A DNA stretch of 51,797 bases from Sulfuritalea sp. (GCA_016708585.1 JADJFK010000024.1:1-51797), one strand, 5' to 3'. Shown: positions 14,700-24,068, counted from the first letter of the stretch. The notes: generated from the sequence alone by a model not told the origin. A program made the numbers and translations.

Positions 14700-17057
14700 A
14701 TGCAAATCGGCTTCGAAACCATCCGCGAAATCCTCGAGCACCGCCTGCACCAGGAGGACATCGAGAAACTGCTGCACGGACTCGACGAAGCCGGCAAGGC
14801 CGAGCTGTTCTTCCGCATTACCGAGATGCTGCGCCGTACCTCGGCACTGGCCGACATCGCCAACCGCGTTTCCGACAGCCTTTCGCTCGACGTGCTGTTT
14901 CCGCGCCTGATGGCAGTGGTGACCGAGGCCCTCAACGCCGACCGCAGCTCGCTGTTCCTGCATGACCCGGAAACCAACGAACTGTTTTCGCGCGTGATGC
15001 AGGGCGACGCCATCGGCGAGATCCGCTTCCCCTGCCACCTCGGCGTCGCCGGTTCGGTGTTCACCCGCGGCGAGGCGGAAATCATCGCCGACGCCTATGC
15101 CGACCCGCGCTTCAACCAGGAGGTGGACCGCCGCACCGGCTATCGCACGCGCAACATCCTCTGCGTGCCGATCCGCAACAAGAACCGCGAGGTGATCGGC
15201 ATCACCCAGGTGCTGAACAAGCAGGCGGGCGATTTCGACGGCGAGGACCAGAAACTGCTCGAAGGCCTCTCGCTGCAGGCGTCCGCGGCGCTGGAGAACG
15301 CGCGCCTGTTCGAAAAGGTCGAGCGCCAGCAGCGCGAGGAAGCCATGCTGCTGGAAGTCAGCATCTCGATCGTCGCCGAAATCCACCTCGATCCGCTGCT
15401 GGCGAAAATCATGGCCGCGGCCACCTCGCTGCTCGACGCCGACCGCGGCACCCTGTTCCTCTACGACGCGGGCGCCCACCAGCTGTTCTCCCGCGTTGCC
15501 GGCGGCATCGCCGGCGAGGAAATCCGCTTCCCGGCGGATGCCGGCATCGCCGGCGAGTGCTTCAGCAGCGGCCGGGTGATCAACATCGCCGATGCCTATT
15601 CGGATTCCCGCTTCAATCCCGACTTCGATCGCCACACCGGCTATCGCACCCACAGCATGCTGTGCATGCCGATCGTCGCCCGCGGCGAGCGCAAGATCGG
15701 CGTCATGCAGATCCTCAACCGCAAGGGCGGCGCCTTCGGCAGCGCCGACGAGCGGCGCCTGCGGGCATTTTCGGCGCAGGCCGCGGTCGCCATCGAGAAC
15801 GCGCAGCTGTTCGAGGACGTCACCGCCGAGCGCAACTACAACGAAGCCATCCTGCACAGCATGAACAACGCCGTGCTGACGCTCGATGCCGGCGGCATCC
15901 TGAGGAAGGTCAACGAGTCGGCGCGGCGCATCCTGCGCCGCGCCGACGAGGAGCTGCTCGGCCACCGGCTGGACGAGATCTTCCTCGGCCGCAACGGCTG
16001 GGTAGCGAAGAGCCTGGAGAAGGTTCGCGCTACGGGCAGCACCGACATCACCGTCGACACCGACCTGTTCATCGAAGGCAGCGAGACCATCTCGGTGAAC
16101 CTGGCCACGGTGCAGCTCACCAGCCTGCGCAACGAGCCGATCGGCTACATGCTGATGATGGAGGACATCACCCGCGAGAAGCGCCTGCGCAACACCATGT
16201 CGCGCTACATGAGCAAGTCGGTGGTGGACCAGCTGCTGGCAAGCGGGGAAGTGGAGCTCGGCGGCACCGGGCGCGACGTCAGCGTGCTGTTCTCCGACAT
16301 CCGCGGCTTCACCTCGATCTCGGAGCGTCTCGGCGCCAAGGAAACCGTGGCCCTGCTCAACGAGTATTTCACCGACATGGTCGATATCGTGTTCGCCCAC
16401 AATGGCGTGCTCGACAAGTACATCGGCGACATGATCATGGCGGTGTTCGGCTCGGTGCTACAAACCGAGGAGGATGCAAGCAACGCCGTCACCGTCGGCA
16501 ACAAGATGCTGACCGCGCTGCACCAGCTCAACCGCCGGCGCGCCGAGCGCGGCGACGAGGCAATCCGGATCGGGGTCGGCATCAGCACCGGCAACGTGGT
16601 CGCCGGCAACATCGGCTCCCTCAAGCGCATGGAGTACACCGTGGTCGGCGACCGGGTCAACCTCGCCGAGCGCCTGGAAAGCGCCAACAAGTTCTACGGC
16701 ACCTCGATCCTGATCTGCGATGCCACCTGGGAAGCGGTCCGCCACCATGCCGCGGCCCGCGAGATCGACCTGATCCGCGTGCGTGGCAGGGACAGGCCGG
16801 TCGCCATCTACGAAGCGCTGGGCCACCATTCGGAAGACAGCTTCCCCCATCGCGAGGAAGCGCTGGCGGCTTTCAGCGAAGGCCTGCTGCGCTACCGCCG
16901 GCGCGACTGGGCCGGCGCCGAACACTGCTTCAGCGCGGCGCTGGCGGCCAATCCCGAGGACGGGCCGTCGAAGATCTATTTCGAGCGTTGCCGGATCTAC
17001 GGCAGCACCCCGCCCCCCGCAACCTGGGACGGCGTGTGGACCATGCCCAACAAATAG
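14700..17057 (+). CDS. GAF-GAF-PAS class III nucleotidyl cyclase
   Basis: About 785 residues from ATG 14700; the frame is open upstream to a GTG at 14649, but homology-like sequence begins at MQIGFETIREILE. An N-terminal helical region precedes two tandem GAF domains (about 45-190 and 215-375). Both contain the LFLHDPETNELFSRV / LFLYDAGAHQLFSRV type strand and the R.GYRTRNILCVPI / TGYRTHSMLCMPI block. A PAS domain (about 380-495) follows, then a catalytic domain with VLFSDIRGFTSISE, KYIGDMIMAVFG and GVGISTGNVVAGNIGS. The C-terminus (about 700-785) has a TPR-like feel. It is soluble, so GAF ligands probably control cyclase output. The product nucleotide is not determined. Confidence 0.9.
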   Translation: MQIGFETIREILEHRLHQEDIEKLLHGLDEAGKAELFFRITEMLRRTSALADIANRVSDSLSLDVLFPRLMAVVTEALNADRSSLFLHDPETNELFSRVMQGDAIGEIRFPCHLGVAGSVFTRGEAEIIADAYADPRFNQEVDRRTGYRTRNILCVPIRNKNREVIGITQVLNKQAGDFDGEDQKLLEGLSLQASAALENARLFEKVERQQREEAMLLEVSISIVAEIHLDPLLAKIMAAATSLLDADRGTLFLYDAGAHQLFSRVAGGIAGEEIRFPADAGIAGECFSSGRVINIADAYSDSRFNPDFDRHTGYRTHSMLCMPIVARGERKIGVMQILNRKGGAFGSADERRLRAFSAQAAVAIENAQLFEDVTAERNYNEAILHSMNNAVLTLDAGGILRKVNESARRILRRADEELLGHRLDEIFLGRNGWVAKSLEKVRATGSTDITVDTDLFIEGSETISVNLATVQLTSLRNEPIGYMLMMEDITREKRLRNTMSRYMSKSVVDQLLASGEVELGGTGRDVSVLFSDIRGFTSISERLGAKETVALLNEYFTDMVDIVFAHNGVLDKYIGDMIMAVFGSVLQTEEDASNAVTVGNKMLTALHQLNRRRAERGDEAIRIGVGISTGNVVAGNIGSLKRMEYTVVGDRVNLAERLESANKFYGTSILICDATWEAVRHHAAAREIDLIRVRGRDRPVAIYEALGHHSEDSFPHREEALAAFSEGLLRYRRRDWAGAEHCFSAALAANPEDGPSKIYFERCRIYGSTPPPATWDGVWTMPNK

Positions 17058-17090
17058 GCTACGCGCGGGACGCAACAACAGGATCTGGAC

Positions 17091-18626
17091 GTGGAGCTCT
17101 CATCCCTGCTGGCCCATCATGCACGCTTCCGGCCCCATGCCACGGCCGTGGTGTTCGGCGGCAAGCGGCTGGATTACCGGGAGTTCAATGCCCGCGTCAA
17201 CCGGCTCGCCCATGTCCTGGGCGGGCTCGGTGTACGCAAGGGCGACCGCGTCGCCACCCTGCTGCCCAACACGCTGGAACTGCTCGAGTGCTACTGGGCC
17301 TGCGCCAGGACCGGCGCCGTCGCCGTGCCGCTGTCGCCGCTCCTGACCGGCATCGGCCTGGCCAGCCTGGTCAAGGATTCCGGCGCCGTTTGCCTGGTCA
17401 CCCGGCGCAGCCTGTTGCCGGTGGTAGAGGCCGTGTTGGCCGACCTGCCGGCGCTGGCGCCTGCGCGCATCCTGCTGATCGACGGCGGCGAAGCGCCCTG
17501 GGGCGACTATGCGGCGCTCACCGCCGCCGCGCCGGCGCACGAGCCGCCAACGGCCGATGTCGGACCCGACGACCTGTTCAACATCATGTACACCTCGGGC
17601 ACCACAGGGCTACCCAAGGGCATCATGCACAGCCACCGCGTGCGCAGCATGTACGCGCTGACGCTGGGCGCCGCCTGGCGCATGACCCCCGAATCGGTGG
17701 TGCTGCACACCGGCGCCATCGTGTTCAACGGCGCCTTCGTCACCCTGATGCCGGCCTTCCACCTCGGCGCCACCTACATCCTGCACCCGCAGTTCGATGC
17801 CGCGGCGATGATCGCGACCATCGCCGCGGAGCAGGTCACCCACATCATGGTGGTGCCGGCGCAGATCATCGCCCTGCTCGATTCGCCGGCCTTCGATCCG
17901 GCAAAACTGGCCTCGCTGCAGATGATCCTCTCGCTCGGCGCCCCCCTGCCGCAACCGCGCAAGGACCGGCTCAACGCCCTGCTGCCCGGCCGTTTCCACG
18001 AGTTGTACGGCCTCACCGAGGGCTTCGTCACCATCCTCGACAAGACCGATGCGGTGCGCAAGTCGGGCTCGGTCGGCTGCCCGCCGCCCTTCAGCGCGGT
18101 GCGCATCGTCGGTGACGACGGCCGCGACCTGCCGCCCGGCGAGCCGGGCGAAATCGTCGGCCGCGGCCCGCTGGTCATGCAGGGCTACTGGGGCAAGCCC
18201 GAACTCACCGCGCAAACCCTGCGCGACGGCTGGGTCTACAGCGGCGACATCGGCCATCTCGACGATGAGGGCTATCTCTACCTGGTCGACCGCAAGAAGG
18301 ACATGATCGACTCCGGCGGCGTCAAGGTCTATCCGCGCGACATCGAGGACATCGCCGCCCGCCACCCGGCGATTGCCGACGTCGCCGTGTTCGGCATTCC
18401 GCACGAGACGCGGGGCGAGACCCCGCTGGCCGCCGTGGTGCTGAAAGTCGGCGCCGACGCCACGGCGACGGAGCTGCGCGACTGGATCAACGAGCGGGTT
18501 GCCGCGCGCTACCAGCGCGTGCAGGAGGTCGTGATCCTGTCCGACTTCCCGCGCAGCGCAGCGGGCAAGACGCTCAAGCGCGAACTGCGCGAACCCTGGT
18601 GGGCGGGGCGGGCTACGAAGATTTGA
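17091..18626 (+). CDS. AMP-dependent acyl-CoA synthetase/ligase
   Basis: 511 residues from a GTG start. ANL-superfamily motifs: P-loop YTSGTTGLPKG near 166, A5 YGLTEG near 304, A7 YSGDIGHLDDEGYLYLVDRKKDMI near 380, and the A10 lysine in SAAGKTLKREL. It activates a carboxylic acid to an acyl-AMP and then the CoA thioester; the acid cannot be named, though the fold type resembles medium/long-chain and aromatic-acid ligases. It follows the cyclase by 33 nt and converges with the MFS gene with a 14-nt overlap. Around residue 452 lies a degenerate match to the dispersed repeat (KVGADATA). Confidence 0.88.
   Translation: MELSSLLAHHARFRPHATAVVFGGKRLDYREFNARVNRLAHVLGGLGVRKGDRVATLLPNTLELLECYWACARTGAVAVPLSPLLTGIGLASLVKDSGAVCLVTRRSLLPVVEAVLADLPALAPARILLIDGGEAPWGDYAALTAAAPAHEPPTADVGPDDLFNIMYTSGTTGLPKGIMHSHRVRSMYALTLGAAWRMTPESVVLHTGAIVFNGAFVTLMPAFHLGATYILHPQFDAAAMIATIAAEQVTHIMVVPAQIIALLDSPAFDPAKLASLQMILSLGAPLPQPRKDRLNALLPGRFHELYGLTEGFVTILDKTDAVRKSGSVGCPPPFSAVRIVGDDGRDLPPGEPGEIVGRGPLVMQGYWGKPELTAQTLRDGWVYSGDIGHLDDEGYLYLVDRKKDMIDSGGVKVYPRDIEDIAARHPAIADVAVFGIPHETRGETPLAAVVLKVGADATATELRDWINERVAARYQRVQEVVILSDFPRSAAGKTLKRELREPWWAGRATKI
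18444..18466 (+). repeat. possible degenerate dispersed element in acyl-CoA ligase
   Basis: 21 of 23 match to the core, in sense frame (K-V-G-A-D-A-T-A). The position is one where this family often has a similar natural loop, so chance convergence is possible. Confidence 0.3.
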
Positions 18627-19848
18627 GCGGATGCGGGCCAACGCGCCGCCCCATGGCCAGCACCGTCAGCACCGCCAGGATCTGCAGCAGCGCGACGCCC
18701 GGCAGCACGCCATTGCGGCCGCCGGCATCGAGCAGCATGCCGAAGGCCAGCGGCCCCAGCGCGAGGCCGACGTCGAGCCCCGAATAGACGAAGCCATAGA
18801 CGCGGCCGAAGGCCGGCGAGGCATTGCCGCCGGGCAGCGCTTCGGTGGCGACGCGCCGCACCAGCAGGTCGCGCGAAGGACCGGCGAGGCCGACACCGAC
18901 GCCGACCGCCACCATCAGCGGAATCACGCTCCACGCCGGTGGCAGGCCGCTGGCCAGCACCGCGGCGAAAACGGCGGCGCCGAACAGCGCGGTGCCGGCG
19001 GTGCGATCATGGGCATGCACGCGCACGGCGACGAAGCCGCCGACCACCATGCCCGCCGCCGACCCGAGCAGGTAACCGGTCAGCGCGGCGACGGCGGCGG
19101 CGGCCCCAAGGCCGTAGATGCCGCCCAGCACCGGCACGGAAAAACTTTGCAGGCCGCCGAACGCCGCCGTGACCAGCAGGAAGAACATGAAGGAGAGCCA
19201 GATCACCGGGGCGCCGAGGAAGCCGAAGGTCGGCCCTGGCGCCGTATCGCCGGCGCCGACTTTTTTCACGTCGTCATCCAGCAGCGGCCGCGCCAGCTGC
19301 AGCGCCGCCACGCAGCACAGGGCCACGATCGCCGCCGCCAGCCCCGCGCTGCGCCAGCCGGCCCAGGCCAGCGCCATGCCGGAAATCGTAGCGCCAAGCG
19401 CCCAGCCCAGATTGCCCGACAGCCCATGCACCGAAAATGCGTGGCCCAGCCGCGTCGGCGACACTTTCTTGTTCAGCAGCGAAAAGTCCGCCGGGTGGAA
19501 CACCGAATTGCCGAGGCCGGCCAGGGCAACCGCCAGCAGCAGCATCGGATAGTTTGCTGCCGCCGACAACGCCAGGCCCGAAGCGGCCAGCAGGCTCACG
19601 CCCGCCATCAGCACGCGGCGCGCGCCGTAACGATCGACGACGATTCCGGCAAGGGCCTGGCCGACGCCGGAGATGGCGAAGAACACCGTCATCAGGAAAC
19701 CCGCCTCGGTATAGCCGAAACCGAAGTCCGGCATCAGCAGCGGAAACAGCGGCGGCAACAAAAGATGGAACAGGTGCGAGGTGGCATGGGCCATACCGAC
19801 CAGCGCAATCACCGCGGCATCGGCGCGGACAGGGGTGTGGGCATCCAT
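18613..19848 (-). CDS. MFS transporter
   Basis: A 411-residue major facilitator with about twelve hydrophobic segments in two halves. The loop after TM2 carries DRYGARRVL, the usual motif A analogue. It is most like drug/metabolite efflux carriers of the FSR/YfcJ type, but the substrate is unknown. The central cytoplasmic loop (about residues 190-205) holds the KVGAGDTA octapeptide of the dispersed repeat, a position that tolerates insertion. It converges with the acyl-CoA ligase gene (14-nt overlap). The region upstream to 19982 is a 134-nt divergent promoter region shared with the small plus-strand gene. Confidence 0.88.
   Translation of the reverse strand: MDAHTPVRADAAVIALVGMAHATSHLFHLLLPPLFPLLMPDFGFGYTEAGFLMTVFFAISGVGQALAGIVVDRYGARRVLMAGVSLLAASGLALSAAANYPMLLLAVALAGLGNSVFHPADFSLLNKKVSPTRLGHAFSVHGLSGNLGWALGATISGMALAWAGWRSAGLAAAIVALCCVAALQLARPLLDDDVKKVGAGDTAPGPTFGFLGAPVIWLSFMFFLLVTAAFGGLQSFSVPVLGGIYGLGAAAAVAALTGYLLGSAAGMVVGGFVAVRVHAHDRTAGTALFGAAVFAAVLASGLPPAWSVIPLMVAVGVGVGLAGPSRDLLVRRVATEALPGGNASPAFGRVYGFVYSGLDVGLALGPLAFGMLLDAGGRNGVLPGVALLQILAVLTVLAMGRRVGPHPLKSS
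19241..19264 (-). repeat. dispersed element in MFS central loop
   Basis: Near-perfect core copy (GATACGG variant), read as K-V-G-A-G-D-T-A between the sixth and seventh membrane segments. Confidence 0.85.
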
Positions 19849-19982
19849 CGTTCGATGCTAACCGAAATCGGCGGCTGAAATATCCGCTGACACTTTTTCA
19901 CAGATAGGCGCGCGATCCCCACATATCGTGCGCTTCATGGGCGGCGCAAGAGCGCCTCCCGCAAATCCATGAGGAGATCGTA

Positions 19983-20279
19983 ATGAAAACCAAAGCACTG
20001 CACGCCGGCCTGATCGCCACCACACTGCTGACCCTGGCCACGCTCGCCGCCCCGGCGCGGGCCGACACCTACCCCGGCGAAATCCGCCAGGATCGCCGCG
20101 AACTGCGCGCCGACTACCGCGAACTGGCCAGGGATCGCGCCGACTTCCGCCAGGCACGGGCCGCCGGCGACCTTGCCGGCATGCACCGCGAACGCATGGA
20201 AATTCGCCAGGACAAGCGGGAGATTCATCGCGACCGGGCCGAACTGCGCCGCGACCTGCGGGATGCGCGCCGCGGCTGA
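19983..20279 (+). CDS. small secreted charged helical protein, function unknown
   Basis: 98 residues with a signal peptide (LIATTLLTLATLAAPARA). The mature region of about 70 residues is dominated by Arg, Asp, Glu and Ala in a roughly seven-residue rhythm (RQDRREL, RADYREL, RDRADF, RQDKREI, RDRAEL), predicting a long amphipathic helix or coiled coil. Similar short Arg/Asp-rich exported proteins occur in betaproteobacteria without assigned function. A good ribosome site (GAGGAG) lies 9 nt before the ATG. Confidence 0.65.
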   Translation: MKTKALHAGLIATTLLTLATLAAPARADTYPGEIRQDRRELRADYRELARDRADFRQARAAGDLAGMHRERMEIRQDKREIHRDRAELRRDLRDARRG

Positions 20280-20315
20280 ACGCCGGTCAGGCTTTGCGCC
20301 GGGAGCGGGTAAGGT

Positions 20316-23213
20316 TCAGGGCAAGGCCTCGGCGCGCACGGCATCGCTGCCGGCGCCGAGGCAATCCGGCGTAATCAGCCGCGTCGGGTCGGGATAGGAA
20401 GGCGGCAGGCCGGGCGCGGTCGCCGTCTCGCCGGCGCCGACTTTTTCCGCAACCGCACGATTGAGGTCGAGCAGTTGTTGCAGCAGGTCGCCTTTGGCGG
20501 AAAAGCCGTAGGCGGCAAGCACGGCCGCATCGAGTGTGGCGTGGGCATCGCGCAGCGGGTTCCTGCCCGGCAGGTCGAGCGTGCGGTAGAGCGCGCGCAG
20601 GCCGCCGTGCAGGGACAACAGCGCCTCGGCGCGGATGCGGCGTATCTCGCAGCCGGCGGCGGCGATGGCGTCGATCTGTTTCTCGGTCGGCGCCTGCGGC
20701 CAGGGGAAGGTATCGAAGACGGACTCGGGGGTGTAGTTGAAATCACTTTTCAGCTTCGAGCATTTGGCGACGAACCATTGCCAGTGGGCGGAGGATTGCA
20801 GGATGCCGAAGCTGTAGTCGTCGTCAAGCAAGAAAGCCTGAATCTTGTCGCTGGGCCAAACTGCAATAGTCAGAAACAAGAAGATCGGGCGCTTGGTGAC
20901 GCGGGAACATGCAATGTAGCGTCCGCGCAATTTTGCTGCCTCGGCAAAGAACTCTTTGCGATCCCAAGCTAGTGACCACCAGCGATCAAGGAACGCCTTG
21001 TGATGCGAGCGCATGTTTCCGTCAGCATCTTTACCTGCTTCGGCTCGGGCCAGGCGGTCCGGTAACACACGATCTTTGACGTGCGCAAAGGCCTTGGGAA
21101 ACGCCTGCACTTCGATGATTGTGCGTCGCTGAAAGTCGATGATGAAACGCTCAGGGGTACCATCACCGGCAACAAGCTCTCGACCTGTCAGATAAGGATG
21201 AATGACCGCGCCTGACTGCCCATCGGCTGCAAATAGGGTTTTCGTTTCAGCATCCAGAACAAACGCTTCGTGTCCAGGCGTAACGCCTTGATAGACACGC
21301 TTAGGAATCGTGTTGCATTCCAGCACCAACGCCGCGCCGACATCCGCCCCATCGGCCAGCGCCGAATTGATCTTCGCCGTCTCGCGGCAATCGAGGTCGA
21401 AATCCTTGGCGCCGCGCTGGGCGCTCTTGAACCACAATCGCCGCGCCTTCGGCAGCAGCGCCTCGTCCTGCGTCCTGACCCAGTTGGCGATCGAGACATG
21501 GACGTTGGCCTCGCCGCTCCAGGGCTGGTTTTCGACGGCCTCGACCAGCGTGCCGTCGGCACAGATGGCGTCCAGCCCGCCGATGCGCGAGGCGTTGTTG
21601 CGGATGTTCTGCGTGCCGACCAGGCCGGCGCGGCCGGCCACCGGATCGGCCACCGTGCAGGCCGGCAGGTGGTCGTGGGCGCGGCGGAACCAATACACGC
21701 AGTAGTCGGCCATGCCCGGCACTTCCGGGTAGAGCTTGCGCACGGCATTGACGTAATCGGCACCGCGCTCGGGCTTGAGCCGCTTGGCGCCGAGGAAAGG
21801 CGGATTGCCGATGATGACATCCGCCTTGGGCCAAGTTGCGCGGCTGCCGTCCGGCGCAATCAGCGCATCGCCGATGACGAAGTTGGCGTCGAGGTTGTCG
21901 AGCGGCAAGGCATTTTCATTGACGTGCAGTTCGTCGATGGCCAGCTTGTGCGCCAGCATCATGGTGACCTTGGCCAGCTCGACGGCAAAGGGCTGGATGT
22001 CCATGCCGTAAAAGTTGCGCGCGGTGACGAAGCCGAAGGGCCGCTGCGCGGCATTGCGGCTGGCGAATTCGCCGATGCGCTCGAAGATGCGCGCCTCCAC
22101 GCGCTTGAGTTCGCGGTAGGCGATGTAAAGGAAGTTGCCTGAGCCGCACGCCGGATCGAGCACGCGAAAGCGCTCCAGCCGGGCCAGCAGTTCCTCCAGC
22201 CGCTTCAGCGTCTTGGCGCCCTCGACCTGCTCGCGCCACGGCTCCACAATCGTGGGGCCGACGATCTTCATGATGTCGACGGGGCTGGTGAAATGTGCGC
22301 CATAGGCATGGCGCTGCTCCTTGCCCAGCGAGTGCTCGAAAATGGCGCCGAAGATTTCGGGACGGACCTTGCTCCAGTCGGAGCGCGCGGCGTTTTTCAG
22401 CAGGTTGATTTCCGCACTGTCGAGTTCGATGCGGGCCGGCTCGCGGAACAGGCCGCCGTTGAAATAGTCGACGCCCTTGAAGCGGCCGCCCTGCGTCTTG
22501 CCCGGCGTGTTCATTTCGACGAACAAGCCGCCGATCAGGTCGTAGGCATGCGCGGGCGTCGTGCATTCGTCGAGCAGACGGGCGAAGAAATATTTTTCGA
22601 GCAGGCCGATGTCCTCGGCGAACAGGCACATCAGCGCCTGCAGGGCAAAGCGCTGCGCGGTGTCCCGGTCTATGCCCCGCACCACCAGGCAGTTGAAGAC
22701 TTCGGCGAGCAGGTCGGCCGCCTGGCGGGTGACTTCTTCATGGTTGTTGCCGAAAGTCGGCGCCGACGGCACGGCGCCGAGGAAGGCCAGCGGCCCCCAG
22801 CGTTGCGGCAGGTCGGCCAGGGCGACGGCGTCCACCGGCGCGTCCATCTGCGTCTCGAAATCGTAAATCCAGAATTCGTCGAAGTTGCACAGCACGACGT
22901 AACGCGGCCGGCCGGGAACGAGGCGGGTCCAGTAGTCAAAGGCCTGGCGGTAGTGCTTGGCGAGGTCCGTGCCGCGCTTCTTCATCTCGACCAGCACGAC
23001 GGGTTTCCAGACCAGGTCGGCAAACGCCGTGCCGCCGCCATCCTTCTTGACGCGCTCCTCGCAGCTCGCGCCGGCTTCCTTCAGTCCGGCATGGCCGAAG
23101 GCGCGAAACAGATGGTCGAGGAAGAGTTGCGCCTCGCCCTTTTCGTCGCCGCGGATGTGCTCGCGGCACCAGGCGACGAAGCCGGCGAGGGTAACGGAAA
23201 GCTCAGGGGACAA
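20316..23213 (-). CDS. MmeI-like (type IIL) restriction enzyme-DNA methyltransferase
   Basis: 965 residues combining nuclease, methyltransferase and recognition parts. The N-terminal PD-ExK-like motif is intact (Asp66 in AFADLVW, Glu76-x-Lys78 in VEMKKRG). A helical spacer leads to AdoMet motif I VLDPACGSGNFLYIAY near 350 and catalytic motif IV NPPFLGAKR near 470. The region after about 620 would be the target-recognition domain. Enzymes of this group cut some 20 bp from an asymmetric site and methylate it themselves. The start is TTG 23213, preceded by GGAAGG, inside the end of the AbrB-like gene. Residues 923-930 are the repeat octapeptide (KVGAGETA); a degenerate antisense copy lies at 22753-22775. 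Confidence 0.85.
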   Translation of the reverse strand: MSPELSVTLAGFVAWCREHIRGDEKGEAQLFLDHLFRAFGHAGLKEAGASCEERVKKDGGGTAFADLVWKPVVLVEMKKRGTDLAKHYRQAFDYWTRLVPGRPRYVVLCNFDEFWIYDFETQMDAPVDAVALADLPQRWGPLAFLGAVPSAPTFGNNHEEVTRQAADLLAEVFNCLVVRGIDRDTAQRFALQALMCLFAEDIGLLEKYFFARLLDECTTPAHAYDLIGGLFVEMNTPGKTQGGRFKGVDYFNGGLFREPARIELDSAEINLLKNAARSDWSKVRPEIFGAIFEHSLGKEQRHAYGAHFTSPVDIMKIVGPTIVEPWREQVEGAKTLKRLEELLARLERFRVLDPACGSGNFLYIAYRELKRVEARIFERIGEFASRNAAQRPFGFVTARNFYGMDIQPFAVELAKVTMMLAHKLAIDELHVNENALPLDNLDANFVIGDALIAPDGSRATWPKADVIIGNPPFLGAKRLKPERGADYVNAVRKLYPEVPGMADYCVYWFRRAHDHLPACTVADPVAGRAGLVGTQNIRNNASRIGGLDAICADGTLVEAVENQPWSGEANVHVSIANWVRTQDEALLPKARRLWFKSAQRGAKDFDLDCRETAKINSALADGADVGAALVLECNTIPKRVYQGVTPGHEAFVLDAETKTLFAADGQSGAVIHPYLTGRELVAGDGTPERFIIDFQRRTIIEVQAFPKAFAHVKDRVLPDRLARAEAGKDADGNMRSHHKAFLDRWWSLAWDRKEFFAEAAKLRGRYIACSRVTKRPIFLFLTIAVWPSDKIQAFLLDDDYSFGILQSSAHWQWFVAKCSKLKSDFNYTPESVFDTFPWPQAPTEKQIDAIAAAGCEIRRIRAEALLSLHGGLRALYRTLDLPGRNPLRDAHATLDAAVLAAYGFSAKGDLLQQLLDLNRAVAEKVGAGETATAPGLPPSYPDPTRLITPDCLGAGSDAVRAEALP
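20422..20445 (-). repeat. dispersed element near C-terminus of MmeI-like enzyme
   Basis: Core copy with GAGACGG, read as K-V-G-A-G-E-T-A in sense frame about 35 residues before the stop. Confidence 0.8.
22753..22775 (+). repeat. possible degenerate element, antisense in MmeI-like gene
   Basis: 21 of 23 match to the core on the strand opposite to the gene. It is translated in the gene as A-V-P-S-A-P-T-F. Weaker than the sense copies. Confidence 0.35.
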
Positions 23214-23382
23214 GGGAGTCCTTCCCTTCCGGCGCGGGTTTGACCGAGCTCAGCAGATAGCCGGCCGGCGTTTCCGCAAGGAACAACTCGCCACCGGTCG
23301 TTACCCCCAGCCTCGACAGAACCTCATCGGGAAGGAGCACTCCTGTTTCGCCTTCGACGTCGATCAACTCAAGCTGGGCCAT
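23203..23382 (-). CDS. AbrB/MazE-like small DNA-binding protein
   Basis: A 59-residue open frame found by direct reading, from ATG 23382 to TGA 23205-23203. It reads as a swapped-hairpin AbrB/MazE-type domain: an N-terminal strand, GVLLPDEVLSRLGV, then GGELFLAETPAGYLLS. Proteins like this are antitoxins or small regulators. It overlaps the TTG start of the MmeI-like gene by 11 nt, so translation may be coupled. No Doc/MazF partner is adjacent; the VapC upstream already has its own antitoxin. A controller role for the restriction enzyme is possible but unproven. Confidence 0.65.
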   Translation of the reverse strand: MAQLELIDVEGETGVLLPDEVLSRLGVTTGGELFLAETPAGYLLSSVKPAPEGKDSLVP

Positions 23383-23406
23383 GCCGGCATCTCCTTCGGG
23401 CAGGTA

Positions 23407-23820
23407 CTACACGTAAAGCAATCCGAGCCGCTTCGCCGCTTTCGCCAGCGCCTTGTCCTGCGTCGCCAGCGGACATTTGAGCCGCGCCGCCAGTTCGAGA
23501 TAGGCGGCATCGTAGGTGGTGATGCCATGCGCCGCTGCCAGTTCCGCAATCTCGACCAGCGGCACCACCCTGCCGTCGGTGGTCAGCGGCAGGTGCGCTG
23601 CCCTGGCGAGCAGGCCCCTGGTATCCGTGGCCGCAATGCGCTTGTGCCGCTGCGCGGTGAGCAGGACATTGGCGAATTCGAGGTGCCACAACGCCGGAAC
23701 GTGCAGCGCAAAACGCGGCAAGGCATCTAGCAGCCCCTCGCTCCAGGGGTTTGCTTCATCGTCAAGGAACCACGGGATGGCCGCCGAACAGTCGATGACC
23801 AGCGACGGCCGCGAACTCAC
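23407..23820 (-). CDS. vapC: VapC-type PIN-domain toxin
   Basis: A 137-residue PIN ribonuclease. Acidic residues are visible in LVIDCSAAIPWFL, in HLEFANVL, and in TTYDAAYLELAARLKCPLATQD. The GTG at 23820 overlaps the antitoxin stop by 4 nt (GTGA) and is preferred to an upstream start that would extend into vapB. Expected to cleave RNA when antitoxin is degraded. Confidence 0.88.
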   Translation of the reverse strand: MSSRPSLVIDCSAAIPWFLDDEANPWSEGLLDALPRFALHVPALWHLEFANVLLTAQRHKRIAATDTRGLLARAAHLPLTTDGRVVPLVEIAELAAAHGITTYDAAYLELAARLKCPLATQDKALAKAAKRLGLLYV

Positions 23821-24068
23821 CGCCGCCCCGCCGCGATCAGTTCGGCAAGCGTGCTGCCGGGCCTTGCGCCGCGATCGAGTCCGCGCCGGAAAGTCCGCAG
23901 CTCGGCGGCCCATTCCGCCAGCGCCGAGGCGTCGGACGAGGCCTCGGGCGCCACCAGTCGCGCCACCGGCTTGCCGTGACGCGTGACCAGCACTTCTTCG
24001 CCCTGCGCCACGCGCTCGATGAGCTGGGACAACCGGGCCTTGGCTTCAAAGATTCCGACGCTCAACAT
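23817..24068 (-). CDS. vapB: VapB/Phd-type antitoxin
   Basis: An 83-residue antitoxin with VGIFEAKARLSQLIERV and VTRHGKPVARLVAP, the Phd/YefM-type DNA-binding fold. Its acidic/aliphatic C-terminus binds the toxin. Translationally coupled to vapC. A -10-like TATACT (24095-24100) and an imperfect palindrome lie immediately upstream, consistent with autoregulation. Confidence 0.88.
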   Translation of the reverse strand: MLSVGIFEAKARLSQLIERVAQGEEVLVTRHGKPVARLVAPEASSDASALAEWAAELRTFRRGLDRGARPGSTLAELIAAGRR

